Notes under the pieces: model-generated
Databases searched by the model: none
Told to the model about the DNA's origin: nothing
Seen by the model: only the letters and a program-made list of their open reading frames with translations
Assembly: GCA_035644935.1 (NCBI GenBank)
Contig: DASQNO010000063.1
Coordinates: 1 to 21,423, forward strand
Reading direction: 5' to 3'
DNA length: 21,423 nt
Origin: CADCVW01 sp035644935
Lineage (GTDB): Bacteria; Pseudomonadota; Alphaproteobacteria; Sphingomonadales; Sphingomonadaceae
Program-made: the position numbers and the translations under genes
Shown here: positions 1 to 7,126 of the stretch, piece after piece
Position numbering within the stretch: position 1 is the first letter of the stretch
Layout of the letters: each line of letters begins with the position of its first letter

Positions 1-954
1 CAGCACGCCCCAAAGCTTGGCAGGCAGGATGAAGTCGACGGTGAACGCGCGCAGGATCGCGTAGAACGGCCAGAAATACCATTCAGGCACGATGTGCGCG
101 GGGGTGGAGAGCGGGTTGGCGGGAATATAGTTGTCCGCGTGACCCAGATAGTTCGGCAGGAAGAACAGCATGATCGAGAACGCGATCAGGAAGATGCCAA
201 GGCCGAACCCGTCCTTGGCCGTATAGTAGGGGTGGAAGGGCACCGTGTCCTGCGGCCCCTTGACCGACACGCCCGTGGGGTTGTTCGACCCCGGGATGTG
301 CAGCGCCCAGATGTGCAGGATGATGACCCCGGCGGTGACGAACGGCAGCAGATAATGCAGCGAAAAGAACCGGTTCAGCGCGGCGTTGTCCGGCGCGAAG
401 CCGCCCAGCAGCCAGGTCTGAATCGTCGTGCCGACCAGCGGAATGGCGCCGAACAGGCCGGTGATGACCTGCGCGCCCCAATAGCTCATCTGCCCCCAGG
501 GGAGAACATAGCCCATGAACGCGGTGGCCATCATCAGCAGGAAGATCACGAGGCCGAGCAACCACACCATCTCGCGCGGCGCCTTGTACGAGCCGTAGTA
601 GAGCCCCCGAAAAATGTGGATGTACACGACGATGAAGAAGAACGACGCGCCGTTGGCATGGGCGTAGCGCAGGAACCAGCCGGCGTTGACGTCGCGCATG
701 ATGTGTTCGACCGACTGGAACGCGACCTCGCCATAAGCGGCGTAATGCATGGCCAGCGCGATGCCGGTGACGATCTGGACCAGCAGGCTGAAGCCCGCCA
801 GCACGCCGAAATTCCACCAATAGTTGAGGTTGCGCGGCACGGGGTAGCCCGCGCCGACGGCATTATAGACGAGACGCGGCAGCGGCAGGCGCTCGTCGAG
901 CCACTGCATCAGCGGCGCCTTTGGCTTGTACTGTTCTGCCCAGGGGAAACTCAT
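1..954 (-). CDS. petB: Cytochrome b of the bc1 complex (C-terminal part cut off by window edge)
   Basis: This is the membrane subunit of respiratory complex III, which oxidises ubiquinol and passes electrons across two b haems. From the ATG at 954 the frame is open to base 1, giving 318 residues; the family usually has about 420, so the last helices and the stop lie outside. Four haem-ligand histidines are visible in the usual pairs: H99 (in RYAHANGAS) and H113 on helix B, H200 (FFSLHY) and H214 on helix D. The quinol-site motif PEWY is at 290-293 and GYVLPWGQMS at 148-157. A GAGGT ribosome site lies 8 bases before the ATG, and the start is 11 bases after the petA stop, so the two genes are co-transcribed. 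Cytochrome c1 (petC) would be expected next, off the left edge. Confidence 0.97.
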   Translation of the reverse strand, partial: MSFPWAEQYKPKAPLMQWLDERLPLPRLVYNAVGAGYPVPRNLNYWWNFGVLAGFSLLVQIVTGIALAMHYAAYGEVAFQSVEHIMRDVNAGWFLRYAHANGASFFFIVVYIHIFRGLYYGSYKAPREMVWLLGLVIFLLMMATAFMGYVLPWGQMSYWGAQVITGLFGAIPLVGTTIQTWLLGGFAPDNAALNRFFSLHYLLPFVTAGVIILHIWALHIPGSNNPTGVSVKGPQDTVPFHPYYTAKDGFGLGIFLIAFSIMLFFLPNYLGHADNYIPANPLSTPAHIVPEWYFWPFYAILRAFTVDFILPAKLWGVL

Positions 955-965
955 GGGGGTCTACC

Positions 966-1571
966 TCAACCGATCTGAACGACGGTGTCTGTCTTGAAGA
1001 CGTATTCGGGCACCTGGAGATTCGTCGGCGCGGGACCTTTGCGGATGCGCCCGGCCGTATCGTAGTGCGACCCGTGGCAGGGGCAGAAATAGCCGCCATA
1101 TTCGCCGCGGTTCTCGCCGTCCGCCGTGCCCAGCGGGATGCAACCAAGATGGGTACAGATGCCCATCGTTATCAACCAGTTCGTTTTGCCTTCTTTCGTC
1201 CGCTCCGCAAGCGTTTGCGGATCGCGCAGCGTGCCCGCGGGAACCGCGTTGGACGCCTGCTGCTCCGCCGGCGTCAGGTTGCGGATGAAGATCGGCTGCT
1301 TGCGCCAGGTGCTCTTGATCGCCTGACCCGGCTCGATCGCCGAGATGTCGATTTCAACCGAGGCCAGCGCCAGCACATCGGCCGACGGGTTCATCTGGTT
1401 GACCAGCGGCAGAACGGCGATGCCCGCGCCGACGCCCAGGAAGCTCAAGGCGGCGACGTTGATGAAGTCGCGGCGGCGGGGGCTTTCCGGCCCGTTCTCC
1501 GCGTCCGAGACATGGATGGCCTTGGCACCGTGACCGGTGTCCCCCGGCTCCGTTTTATCCAGCGTGGCCAT
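966..1571 (-). CDS. petA: Rieske iron-sulfur subunit of the cytochrome bc1 complex
   Basis: This 201-residue protein carries the 2Fe-2S cluster that takes electrons from ubiquinol to cytochrome c1. The two cluster boxes are CTHLGC at 139-144 (ligands C139, H141; C144 in the disulfide) and CPCHGSHYD at 163-171 (C163 and H166 as counterparts). The N-terminus has a twin-arginine-type signal, PRRRDFINVAA at about 31-41, followed by one hydrophobic segment (about 41-58) that anchors the protein with its head in the periplasm. The start at 1571 is preceded by AAGGG. It is the first gene of the bc1 operon, transcribed away from trmL. The family call is secure. Confidence 0.98.
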   Translation of the reverse strand: MATLDKTEPGDTGHGAKAIHVSDAENGPESPRRRDFINVAALSFLGVGAGIAVLPLVNQMNPSADVLALASVEIDISAIEPGQAIKSTWRKQPIFIRNLTPAEQQASNAVPAGTLRDPQTLAERTKEGKTNWLITMGICTHLGCIPLGTADGENRGEYGGYFCPCHGSHYDTAGRIRKGPAPTNLQVPEYVFKTDTVVQIG

Positions 1572-1641
1572 TCTAACCCTTGTTGTCGGCGGTGGGTGCG
1601 AGAAAAAACACCGCTCTCCGGTTGGGGCGGCGGTCGCCGGA

Positions 1642-1671
1642 CTGATAGACGCTGGGCTGCTGCTTTGCCAA
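1642..1671 (-). promoter_or_regulatory. Probable promoter of petA-petB
   Basis: On the minus strand TTGGCA (1666-1671) is followed after 18 bases by TATCAG (1642-1647). Transcription would start near 1635 and give a leader of about 64 bases before petA. It sits almost back to back with the trmL promoter on the other strand. It was recognised by eye only. Confidence 0.45.
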
Positions 1672-1678
1672 GGCGATT

Positions 1679-1706
1679 TTGACAGTGCGGTGACTCAGGT
1701 TATCGG
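1679..1706 (+). promoter_or_regulatory. Probable promoter of trmL, placed for a leaderless mRNA
   Basis: A perfect -35 hexamer TTGACA (1679-1684) is followed after 16 bases by TATCGG (1701-1706). Only six bases separate the -10 box from the trmL ATG, so the predicted first transcribed base is the A of the start codon. No Shine-Dalgarno sequence is present before the ATG, in agreement with a leaderless transcript. Confidence 0.5.
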
Positions 1707-1712
1707 CGCGCC

Positions 1713-2183
1713 ATGCGGATCGCGCTCTACCAGCCAGACCAGGCCGGAAACGTCGGCGCGGTGCTGCGGCTAGGCGCGTGCCTGGGCGTCGGCGTCGATA
1801 TCATCCGGCCTTGCGGGTTTCCGGTTTCGGCGGCGAGTCTCAAGGCCGATCCGGAGCTTCGGCGGTCGGCTATGGACTACGAGCCGGACGTTGCGGTGCA
1901 TGACGACTGGGACGCGTTTCGCGGCGCGGCGGGCCGCCTCGTGCTGCTGACCACCAGGGGAGAGACCACGATACACGACTTTGCGTTTGGAGGCGGCGAC
2001 ACGCTGTTGATGGGGTCGGAAAGCGCCGGCGTTCCCCCCGCCGTTCGCGCGCAAGTGGAAGCTTCGGTCCGCATACCGATCGTCGGCGGGGCACGCTCGC
2101 TGAACCTCGCGGTGTCGGCGGGTATCGCGCTGGGCGAGGCTTTGCGGCAGACCGGCGATTGGCCGCGAAAGGTCGCGACGTGA
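1713..2183 (+). CDS. trmL: tRNA (cytidine/uridine-34-2'-O)-methyltransferase TrmL (SPOUT family)
   Basis: This 156-residue protein has the usual TrmL length. The family 2'-O-methylates the wobble base of certain tRNA-Leu species using S-adenosylmethionine. The N-terminus MRIALYQPDQAGNVGAVLR matches the TrmL opening (LYxPxxxxNxGxxxR). The SPOUT trefoil-knot motifs are present: LLMGSESAGVP near residues 98-108 and the SRSLNL-type segment ARSLNLAVSAG near 127-137. The stop overlaps the hemF GTG start by four bases (GTGA), which points to translational coupling. Within the SPOUT superfamily the short, knot-only architecture favours TrmL over longer rRNA methylases. Confidence 0.92.
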   Translation: MRIALYQPDQAGNVGAVLRLGACLGVGVDIIRPCGFPVSAASLKADPELRRSAMDYEPDVAVHDDWDAFRGAAGRLVLLTTRGETTIHDFAFGGGDTLLMGSESAGVPPAVRAQVEASVRIPIVGGARSLNLAVSAGIALGEALRQTGDWPRKVAT

Positions 2184-3019
2184 AGCTGGACGCGCAGCAG
2201 CGCGAAGCGCGCGCCTGGTTCGAGCACCTGCGCGACCGCATCTGCGCCACGTTCGAGGAGATTGAGCGGGAAGCCGGCTCGGATGCCGCCTTTGATTACA
2301 TTGCGTGGGACCGCATCGACCATGCCGGCGATCCCGGCGGCGGCGGCGTGCGCGGCGTGATGAAGGGCCGCGTGTTCGAAAAGGTCGGGGTAAACGTGTC
2401 CACCGTCGGCGGCACCTTCTCGCCCGAGTTCGCCAAGAGCATGCATGGCGCGGGCGACGACCCGCGCTTCTTCGCTACGGGCATCAGCCTGGTCGCGCAC
2501 ATGGCCAATCCGCACGTCCCCGCCGTGCACATGAACACGCGGTTCCTGTGCACCACCAAGCGCTGGTTCGGCGGCGGCGCGGACCTCAACCCCCCCATTC
2601 CCTACGAGGCGGACACCGCCGACTTCCACGCGGCGATGGCGGGGGCGTGCGACGGTAACCCGTACGGCGACTACCCGCGCTTCGCCAAATGGGCGGAGGA
2701 TTATTTCTACATTCCACACCGCGGCGTGCACCGCGGCGTCGGCGGCATCTTCTTCGACCATGTCGAAGGCGATTTCGGCCTCGGCCTCAAGCTGGGCCGC
2801 GCGATGGGCGAGGCCTTCCTCGACGTTTACCCAAAGCTCGTGCGGCGGCGGATGGATCAGCCCTGGACGAACCAGGACAAGGCGCGCCAGCTGGAATGGC
2901 GCGGTCGCTATGCCGAATTCAACCTGCTGTACGACCGCGGCACGCTGTTCGGGCTCAAGACCGGCGGCAACGTCGACGCCATTCTGATGAGCCTGCCGCC
3001 GCTGGCGACGTGGGGGTGA
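2180..3019 (+). CDS. hemF: Oxygen-dependent coproporphyrinogen III oxidase
   Basis: HemF converts coproporphyrinogen III to protoporphyrinogen IX with O2 in the cytoplasm, a late step of haem synthesis. With the GTG start at 2180 it has 279 residues. That start overlaps the trmL stop (GTGA) and has AAAGG 7 bases upstream, so it is preferred over the in-frame TTG at 2159. Conserved HemF stretches are clear: VNVSTVGGTFSPEF (about 71-84), HMNTRF (117-122), RWFGGGADLNPPIPYEAD (about 128-145), DYFYIPHRGVHRGVGGIFFDH (about 174-194) and the C-terminal EFNLLYDRGTLFGLKTGGNVDAILMSLPP. It lies beside the bc1 genes, whose product needs haem; that link is suggestive only. Confidence 0.97.
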   Translation: MKLDAQQREARAWFEHLRDRICATFEEIEREAGSDAAFDYIAWDRIDHAGDPGGGGVRGVMKGRVFEKVGVNVSTVGGTFSPEFAKSMHGAGDDPRFFATGISLVAHMANPHVPAVHMNTRFLCTTKRWFGGGADLNPPIPYEADTADFHAAMAGACDGNPYGDYPRFAKWAEDYFYIPHRGVHRGVGGIFFDHVEGDFGLGLKLGRAMGEAFLDVYPKLVRRRMDQPWTNQDKARQLEWRGRYAEFNLLYDRGTLFGLKTGGNVDAILMSLPPLATWG

Positions 3020-3053
3020 GGATCGATTGTCCGACGCGGCGGCGGTCGGGACG

Positions 3054-3659
3054 ATGAGCCTGACGCCGCTGCCGCCGAACGAACTTGCGGCAGTGGTCAC
3101 CTATCTGGCGATGAGCGAGCCGCCGGTGCCTTCTTCGCCGCCAAGCTCGGCGCTGGCGCTGGAGCGCTGGGCGCAGCCAGATCTGGACGCGTACCGGGCG
3201 CTGTTCCGCCGCGTCGGTGCGCCGTGGCTGTGGTTCTCGCGGCTGGTGATGAGCGACGCAGCGCTGGCTGGGGTCGTGCACGATGCCTGGGTCGAGGTCT
3301 ACGCCGTCAACGACCACGCTGCCGCGGTGGGCCTGCTCGAACTCGACTTCCGCCAGCCGGGCGCGGCGGCGCTCGCCTATGTCGGGTTGATCCCGACGCT
3401 GATCGGGCGGGGGCATGGGCGCTGGCTGCTGTCCCGAGCCGTGGAGCTCGCCTGGCGCCCCGGTGTGCGGGCGGTCACGGTGCACACCTGCACGCTCGAC
3501 CATCCCGCCGCGCTGCCCGCGTACCGGCGCGCCGGATTCCTACCGGTGCGGCGCGCGGTCGAGACATTCCCGGACCCGCGAGCGCTGGGCGTCCTGAGCG
3601 CCGCCGATGCGCCTCAGGTGGCGCTGCTCGCCTCCCCGCCGCCCGCCAGCCGGCGATAG
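3054..3659 (+). CDS. GNAT-family N-acetyltransferase
   Basis: A GNAT-fold acetyltransferase of 201 residues from the ATG at 3054; the substrate is unknown. The acetyl-CoA binding loop is the GRGHG segment at about residues 118-122, after the strand AALAYVGLIPTLI. The typical final part, TLDHPAALPAYRRAGF followed by a strand, is at about 148-163. An in-frame TTG at 3027 would add nine residues and has GAGGA only four bases before it, so the start is uncertain. The gene follows hemF closely and probably shares its transcript. Its last 46 bases overlap the end of the convergent membrane-protein gene. The fold is confident, the function is not. Confidence 0.85.
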   Translation: MSLTPLPPNELAAVVTYLAMSEPPVPSSPPSSALALERWAQPDLDAYRALFRRVGAPWLWFSRLVMSDAALAGVVHDAWVEVYAVNDHAAAVGLLELDFRQPGAAALAYVGLIPTLIGRGHGRWLLSRAVELAWRPGVRAVTVHTCTLDHPAALPAYRRAGFLPVRRAVETFPDPRALGVLSAADAPQVALLASPPPASRR

Positions 3660-4375
3660 AGCGCCACCCAAAGGACCACGCCAAATACGAACAGCACGGA
3701 CGTGAACGCCGCTTGCAGCGCCGCCAGCAGCAGCCGACCGACGCTGAACGGGTCCTGGCTACCCCCGAACAGACTGAGCGCAGCGCTGAGCGTGCCGCCG
3801 ATCGCGATCTGCACGACAAGCACGACCAAGTAGACCAGGAACACGAAGAAGAAGATGCGCCACCCCTGACGCCGCGTCAGCGCGAACGAGCGAGCAACGG
3901 CGGCAACGGGGTTGGGGCGGGTTTCGCTGACGAACGCCGCGGGCGTCAACATGATGCGGCCGACCAGATACAAGGCCGGCACGAACAGCAGCATCAGCCC
4001 GCCCGCGAGCAGGAGGCTGACCAGAATGTTGGCCACGAAGAAAGGCAGGAACAACGGCACGGCCAGGCGCAGCGCCTCGCCCACGGCCGGCCGGCGGCGG
4101 TCGAGCAGCACGACGTACAGCAGCAACTGGCCCAGCGTCGTCAGCAGAAAGACGACCAACTGCGTCGGCCAGTTCTCCCTGTAATAGTCCGAATAGGCCG
4201 CAAGGAGTTCGGTGAATCCCGAACCTTCCGGCGGCGGCACCATGGGGACCAGCAGAAACGCCGCGATCATTGCCGGCAAGAACGCGAACGCGCCGGCGAC
4301 GGCGACCAGGATCGACGAGTTGGCGCGCGCGATCGCCACGACGTCGTTCCACCAGTCGGAATAGTTGACGCGCAT
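3614..4375 (-). CDS. Multi-pass inner-membrane protein, function unknown
   Basis: This protein has 253 residues from the ATG at 4375. A longer reading to 4480 adds 35 residues with no membrane or domain features and is unlikely. Hydrophobic segments lie at about 21-45, 72-91, 104-135 (probably two), 172-196 and 213-238. The stretch AVARSFALTRRQGWRIFFFVFLV (about 159-181), an amphipathic helix with Arg just before a membrane segment, resembles YciC-like and glycerophosphodiesterase membrane-domain proteins. That resemblance is from memory and weak. It is convergent with the GNAT gene (46-base overlap) and divergent from lipB. A perfect GCCGGC-CCAT-GCCGGC palindrome (4391-4406) lies in the 116-base gap before lipB. 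No function can be assigned. Confidence 0.75.
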   Translation of the reverse strand: MRVNYSDWWNDVVAIARANSSILVAVAGAFAFLPAMIAAFLLVPMVPPPEGSGFTELLAAYSDYYRENWPTQLVVFLLTTLGQLLLYVVLLDRRRPAVGEALRLAVPLFLPFFVANILVSLLLAGGLMLLFVPALYLVGRIMLTPAAFVSETRPNPVAAVARSFALTRRQGWRIFFFVFLVYLVVLVVQIAIGGTLSAALSLFGGSQDPFSVGRLLLAALQAAFTSVLFVFGVVLWVALYRRLAGGGEASSAT

Positions 4376-4491
4376 AGCCGAGACCCCTGCGCCGGCCCAT
4401 GCCGGCTCGTGCGCCCCTACCCCCTCCGTGCGCCGGGCGGCAAGGACGTGTCTCTTGTTCGATCGGCGCATGCCCGGCACAGCGGACGGCC

Positions 4492-5151
4492 ATGGTTCCG
4501 CTCTTGCCTGAATGGCGCGTGTCCCCCGCGCTCGTGCCCTATGACGAGGCCTTGGCGGAGATGGCCGCGCGCGCCGCAGCGATCCGCGCAGGCGAATCGT
4601 CCGAGCTGATCTGGCTGCTGGAACACCCGCCGCTCTACACCGCCGGGACCAGCGCCGATGCGGCGGAGCTGTTCAACCCGGCCGGCCATCCGGTCCACGC
4701 CGCCGGTCGCGGCGGGCGGTACACCTATCACGGACCCGGCCAGCGCGTCGGATACGTCCTGCTGGACCTGACCCGACGCGGGCGCGACGTCCGGGCGTTC
4801 GTGCACGCCTTGGAAGGCTGGATGATCGACGCGCTGGACGGCATCGGCATTCCCGCGCGACGCGTGCCCGGCCGCATCGGCATCTGGACGGGCGACGGCG
4901 CGCGGGGGGCCAAGATCGGCGCCATCGGCGTGCGCGTGTCCGGCTGGGTCACGACGCACGGTTTCGCGATCAACGTCGACCCAAACCTTGCAGACTTCGG
5001 CGGCATTGTCCCCTGCGGCATCGCGGACGCGGGCGTCACCAGCGTTCGCGCGCTGGGCAGCGCCGCGGGGATGGCCGACCTTGACGCAAGCCTCCGTTTT
5101 TGCTTGGGGAGGTTTCTGGACGCGCTTTCGAATCCTCAAGTCTCCACTTGA
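4492..5151 (+). CDS. lipB: Octanoyl-[acyl-carrier-protein]:protein N-octanoyltransferase
   Basis: LipB moves octanoyl groups from acyl-carrier protein to the lipoyl domains of 2-oxoacid dehydrogenases and the glycine cleavage H protein; LipA then inserts sulfur. With the ATG at 4492 it has 219 residues, the normal length. Diagnostic motifs are RGGRYTYHGPGQ (73-84), PGRIGIWTG (126-134), AKIGAIGVRV with the catalytic lysine K141, THGFAINV (155-162) and PCGIADAGVTSV with the catalytic cysteine C175. Reading upstream to 4399 adds residues with no match to the family. lipA is not in the window. The stop codon overlaps the -35 box of the next gene. Confidence 0.96.
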   Translation: MVPLLPEWRVSPALVPYDEALAEMAARAAAIRAGESSELIWLLEHPPLYTAGTSADAAELFNPAGHPVHAAGRGGRYTYHGPGQRVGYVLLDLTRRGRDVRAFVHALEGWMIDALDGIGIPARRVPGRIGIWTGDGARGAKIGAIGVRVSGWVTTHGFAINVDPNLADFGGIVPCGIADAGVTSVRALGSAAGMADLDASLRFCLGRFLDALSNPQVST

Positions 5152-5176
5152 GGCCGGCTGTCTTTGTGTCTATCGT
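5148..5176 (+). promoter_or_regulatory. Probable promoter of the Met/Asn-rich lipoprotein gene
   Basis: TTGAGG (5148-5153) and TATCGT (5171-5176) are separated by 17 bases. The predicted start near 5183 gives a leader of about 56 bases, ending in a clear AGGGAG ribosome site (5225-5230) 8 bases before the ATG at 5239. The -35 box overlaps the lipB stop codon. Confidence 0.45.
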
Positions 5177-5238
5177 ATGCTCGATTTGGAAAAATAGGGG
5201 CCAACCCGATCCAGATCTCTTTTTAGGGAGTCAAATGA

Positions 5239-5589
5239 ATGCGTAACCTTCTGAACAAGCTCATGACCGGTTCGATGGTTGTCGGTGCGGCCCTCGTGGT
5301 TTCGGCCTGTGGCGGCAGCGAGAACGCCAACACCACCGAGAACACCACCGTTTCGGGCATGGATTCGATGGAGCCCGTCGACGGCACCACCAACGACATG
5401 ACCGCCGTGGACGGCGCCAACGGCATGGGCAACATGTCGGCCGACGCCAACATGACCATGGACACCAACATGACGACCGGCGGCAACATGGCCGGCGGCA
5501 ACATGACGTCGGGCAACATGACCGGCGGCAACATGTCGGGCAACATGATGGGCAACACGGCGACGGGCAACACGACCAACGCCATGTAA
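5239..5589 (+). CDS. Small Met/Asn/Gly-rich lipoprotein, function unknown
   Basis: The protein has 116 residues. The first 23 form a lipoprotein signal peptide ending in the lipobox VSAC, with the lipidated cysteine at C24 followed by GG. The mature part of 93 residues is low-complexity: about 15 Met, many Asn, Gly and Thr, and no predicted fold. Short units GGNM and SGNMT recur toward the C-terminus. Small Asn/Met-rich lipoproteins of this kind occur in sphingomonads, sometimes automatically named circumsporozoite protein through low-complexity matches; that name carries no function. It is a stand-alone transcription unit, with its own promoter, a good AGGGAG ribosome site and a strong terminator at 5625-5657. 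Metal (copper) binding through Met is possible but untested. Confidence 0.85.
   Translation: MRNLLNKLMTGSMVVGAALVVSACGGSENANTTENTTVSGMDSMEPVDGTTNDMTAVDGANGMGNMSADANMTMDTNMTTGGNMAGGNMTSGNMTGGNMSGNMMGNTATGNTTNAM
5428..5547 (+). repeat. Tandem AACATG-based repeat inside the lipoprotein gene
   Basis: Eight copies of AACATG (Asn-Met) occur in frame, starting at 5431, 5449, 5467, 5485, 5500, 5515, 5530 and 5542. The spacing falls from 18 to 15 to 12 bases. Most copies sit in a GGCAACATG context. This suggests growth by slippage or unequal exchange. Confidence 0.8.
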
Positions 5590-5624
5590 TTCACGGGCGC
5601 GTTCATCCGTGCCCGTCAGGAGAA

Positions 5625-5657
5625 GGGGCCGTCCGAGCGATCGGGCGGCCCCTTTTT
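5625..5657 (+). terminator. Intrinsic terminator of the lipoprotein gene
   Basis: A 12-base-pair stem (5625-5636 with 5641-5652, one G-T wobble) closes a GCGA tetraloop of the stable GNRA type and is followed directly by five T (5653-5657). It lies 36 bases after the lipoprotein stop and is the clearest terminator in the window. Confidence 0.92.
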
Positions 5658-5817
5658 CGTGCGTCGCCGAGCCGGGCCTATCGTAGACGGCGCTCGCGCA
5701 GTCGAACCGTGTTTTTTCAACGCCGTGGACGCGATCCATACTGGCGGCGCGCGGTTAAGCTCTGATACAGCGCCCGGAGGCCAGCCCTGCGGCCAGCCGT
5801 TCGAGGACCTTCACATA

Positions 5818-6477
5818 GTGCGCGCACCCCTTCGCTTCTCCGCCCTTCTGCTCGCCGCCGGCCTGTGGGCCCAACCCGCCTCGGCGCAGTTGTTCTACAC
5901 GTCCCCTGATTTTCGCGGGCCACCCGTCACCGGATCGGAGCCGGGCCTCGGCCTGGCTGTTCCCGGCGCCACGGCCGACGAGTATAGTGCGCACCTGCTC
6001 TGGAACCTGCGCTCGGGGCTCAACGTCGCGGCACTGCAGTGCCAGTTCTCGCCGACGCTGCGCATGGTCGCCAATTACAACGACATACTGGCGCATCACG
6101 GAGCGGAACTCGCGGGCGCGTACACGCGGCTTGGCGACTATTTCAAGCGCGTCCACGGGCCGCGCGAGGGGCAGCGCTTGTTCGATGATTACTCGACCAA
6201 GACCTACAACGGCTTTTCCACGCTATATGCGCAGCTGGGCTTCTGCCAGACCGCGGCATCGATCTCGCGTGACGCACTTGCAGTGCCGAAGGGCGGCATG
6301 CTCGGTGTCGCGCGTTTGCGCATGCGAGAATTTCGCAACAGCCTCGTCACGGTCGGAGACCGGCTGTACTCGACGCGTCTGGCGTCGATAACGTCGCCGA
6401 CGTTCAGCCAGTTGAACGCCGCTTGTTACGACAGGAAGAGCCGGCTGCGCCGGGTGTGCGGCGGCACCGTCAAGTAA
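5818..6477 (+). CDS. Secreted protein of unknown function with four cysteines
   Basis: I chose the GTG at 5818 because GAGGA stands 10 bases before it and a clean signal peptide begins there. It has a basic start, a hydrophobic core (about 6-18) and the cleavage site ASA|Q after residue 23. Reading further upstream gives 53 residues of no obvious character. The product is 219 residues, about 196 after cleavage. The mature part has four cysteines (C75, C143, C203, C214), so two disulfides are possible. It looks mostly helical, with NYNDILAHHGAELAGAYTRLGDYFKR (about 87-111) as the most regular segment. I do not recognise the family. It is convergent with queE, with 12 bases between the stops. 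Confidence 0.7.
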   Translation: MRAPLRFSALLLAAGLWAQPASAQLFYTSPDFRGPPVTGSEPGLGLAVPGATADEYSAHLLWNLRSGLNVAALQCQFSPTLRMVANYNDILAHHGAELAGAYTRLGDYFKRVHGPREGQRLFDDYSTKTYNGFSTLYAQLGFCQTAASISRDALAVPKGGMLGVARLRMREFRNSLVTVGDRLYSTRLASITSPTFSQLNAACYDRKSRLRRVCGGTVK

Positions 6478-6489
6478 CGGCGCAGCGGG

Positions 6490-7116
6490 CTAGCGAATCC
6501 CCAGCAGCTTGTGGGTCTGGAGGCTTAGCCGCCAGATTGGGCGCGCCATGACCAGTGCAGTCGCCGCCGCAATGCTGTCGGCCGGGCCGTCCATCGGCTG
6601 GATCAGGCGGTGCTTAAAGTCCCAGCCTTCCAGCGCGTCGAGATCGACCTTCTCCTGGGGCCAGACGAGCTTCAGTTCGTCGCCGCTGCGCTGAACGACG
6701 TCGCTGCCGGCCTTGGGGCTGACGCACAGCCAGTCGATGCCCGGAGGCGCCGCCACCGTGCCGTTTGTCTCCACGGCGACCGTAAACCCGCGCGCATGGA
6801 GCGTGTCCAGGAGCGCCGCGTCCACCTGCAGCAGCGGTTCGCCGCCGGTCAGCACGACGAAACGCCCCGCCTCCGCACCGGCCCAGATCGCCGCGACGCG
6901 GTCGGCCAGCGCATCGGCGTCGGCGTAGCGCCCACCGTCCGTGCCATCGGTGCCGACGAAGTCGGTGTCGCAAAATCGGCAGACCGCCGCCGCCCGGTGG
7001 CGCTCGCGCCCGGTCCAAAGGTTGCAGCCGCTGAACCGGCAGAACACCGCCCGCCGGCCGGACTGCACGCCCTCCCCCTGCAGCGTCAGGAAGATCTCCT
7101 TAACGGCATAGCTCAT
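6490..7116 (-). CDS. queE: 7-carboxy-7-deazaguanine synthase (radical SAM)
   Basis: QueE rearranges 6-carboxytetrahydropterin to 7-carboxy-7-deazaguanine, the ring-forming step toward queuosine in tRNA. The 208-residue protein opens with VKEIFLTLQGEG, typical of QueE. It binds the 4Fe-4S cluster through C31, C46 and C49, the CX14CX2C spacing that sets QueE apart from ordinary CX3CX2C radical SAM enzymes. The SAM-binding motif LTGGEPLLQ is at 89-97 and VETNGT follows. The C-terminus WRLSLQTHKLLGIR is also a family hallmark. It starts 10 bases after the queC stop, so the two genes form an operon. QueD, which makes its substrate, is not in the window. Confidence 0.97.
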   Translation of the reverse strand: MSYAVKEIFLTLQGEGVQSGRRAVFCRFSGCNLWTGRERHRAAAVCRFCDTDFVGTDGTDGGRYADADALADRVAAIWAGAEAGRFVVLTGGEPLLQVDAALLDTLHARGFTVAVETNGTVAAPPGIDWLCVSPKAGSDVVQRSGDELKLVWPQEKVDLDALEGWDFKHRLIQPMDGPADSIAAATALVMARPIWRLSLQTHKLLGIR

Positions 7117-7126
7117 CGCCCGCGGC

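Noticed and set aside
1877..3100. A 407-codon minus-strand frame.
   Set aside because: It is antisense to trmL and hemF, whose motifs are intact.
4391..4406. GCCGGC-CCAT-GCCGGC palindrome between the membrane gene and lipB as an operator.
   Set aside because: Short GC palindromes are expected often at this base composition and no promoter could be placed around it, so it is mentioned only as sequence.
3224..4609. A 461-codon plus-strand frame spanning the GNAT gene, the membrane protein and lipB.
   Set aside because: It runs out of frame or antisense through three supported genes and reads as Arg/Gln-rich noise.
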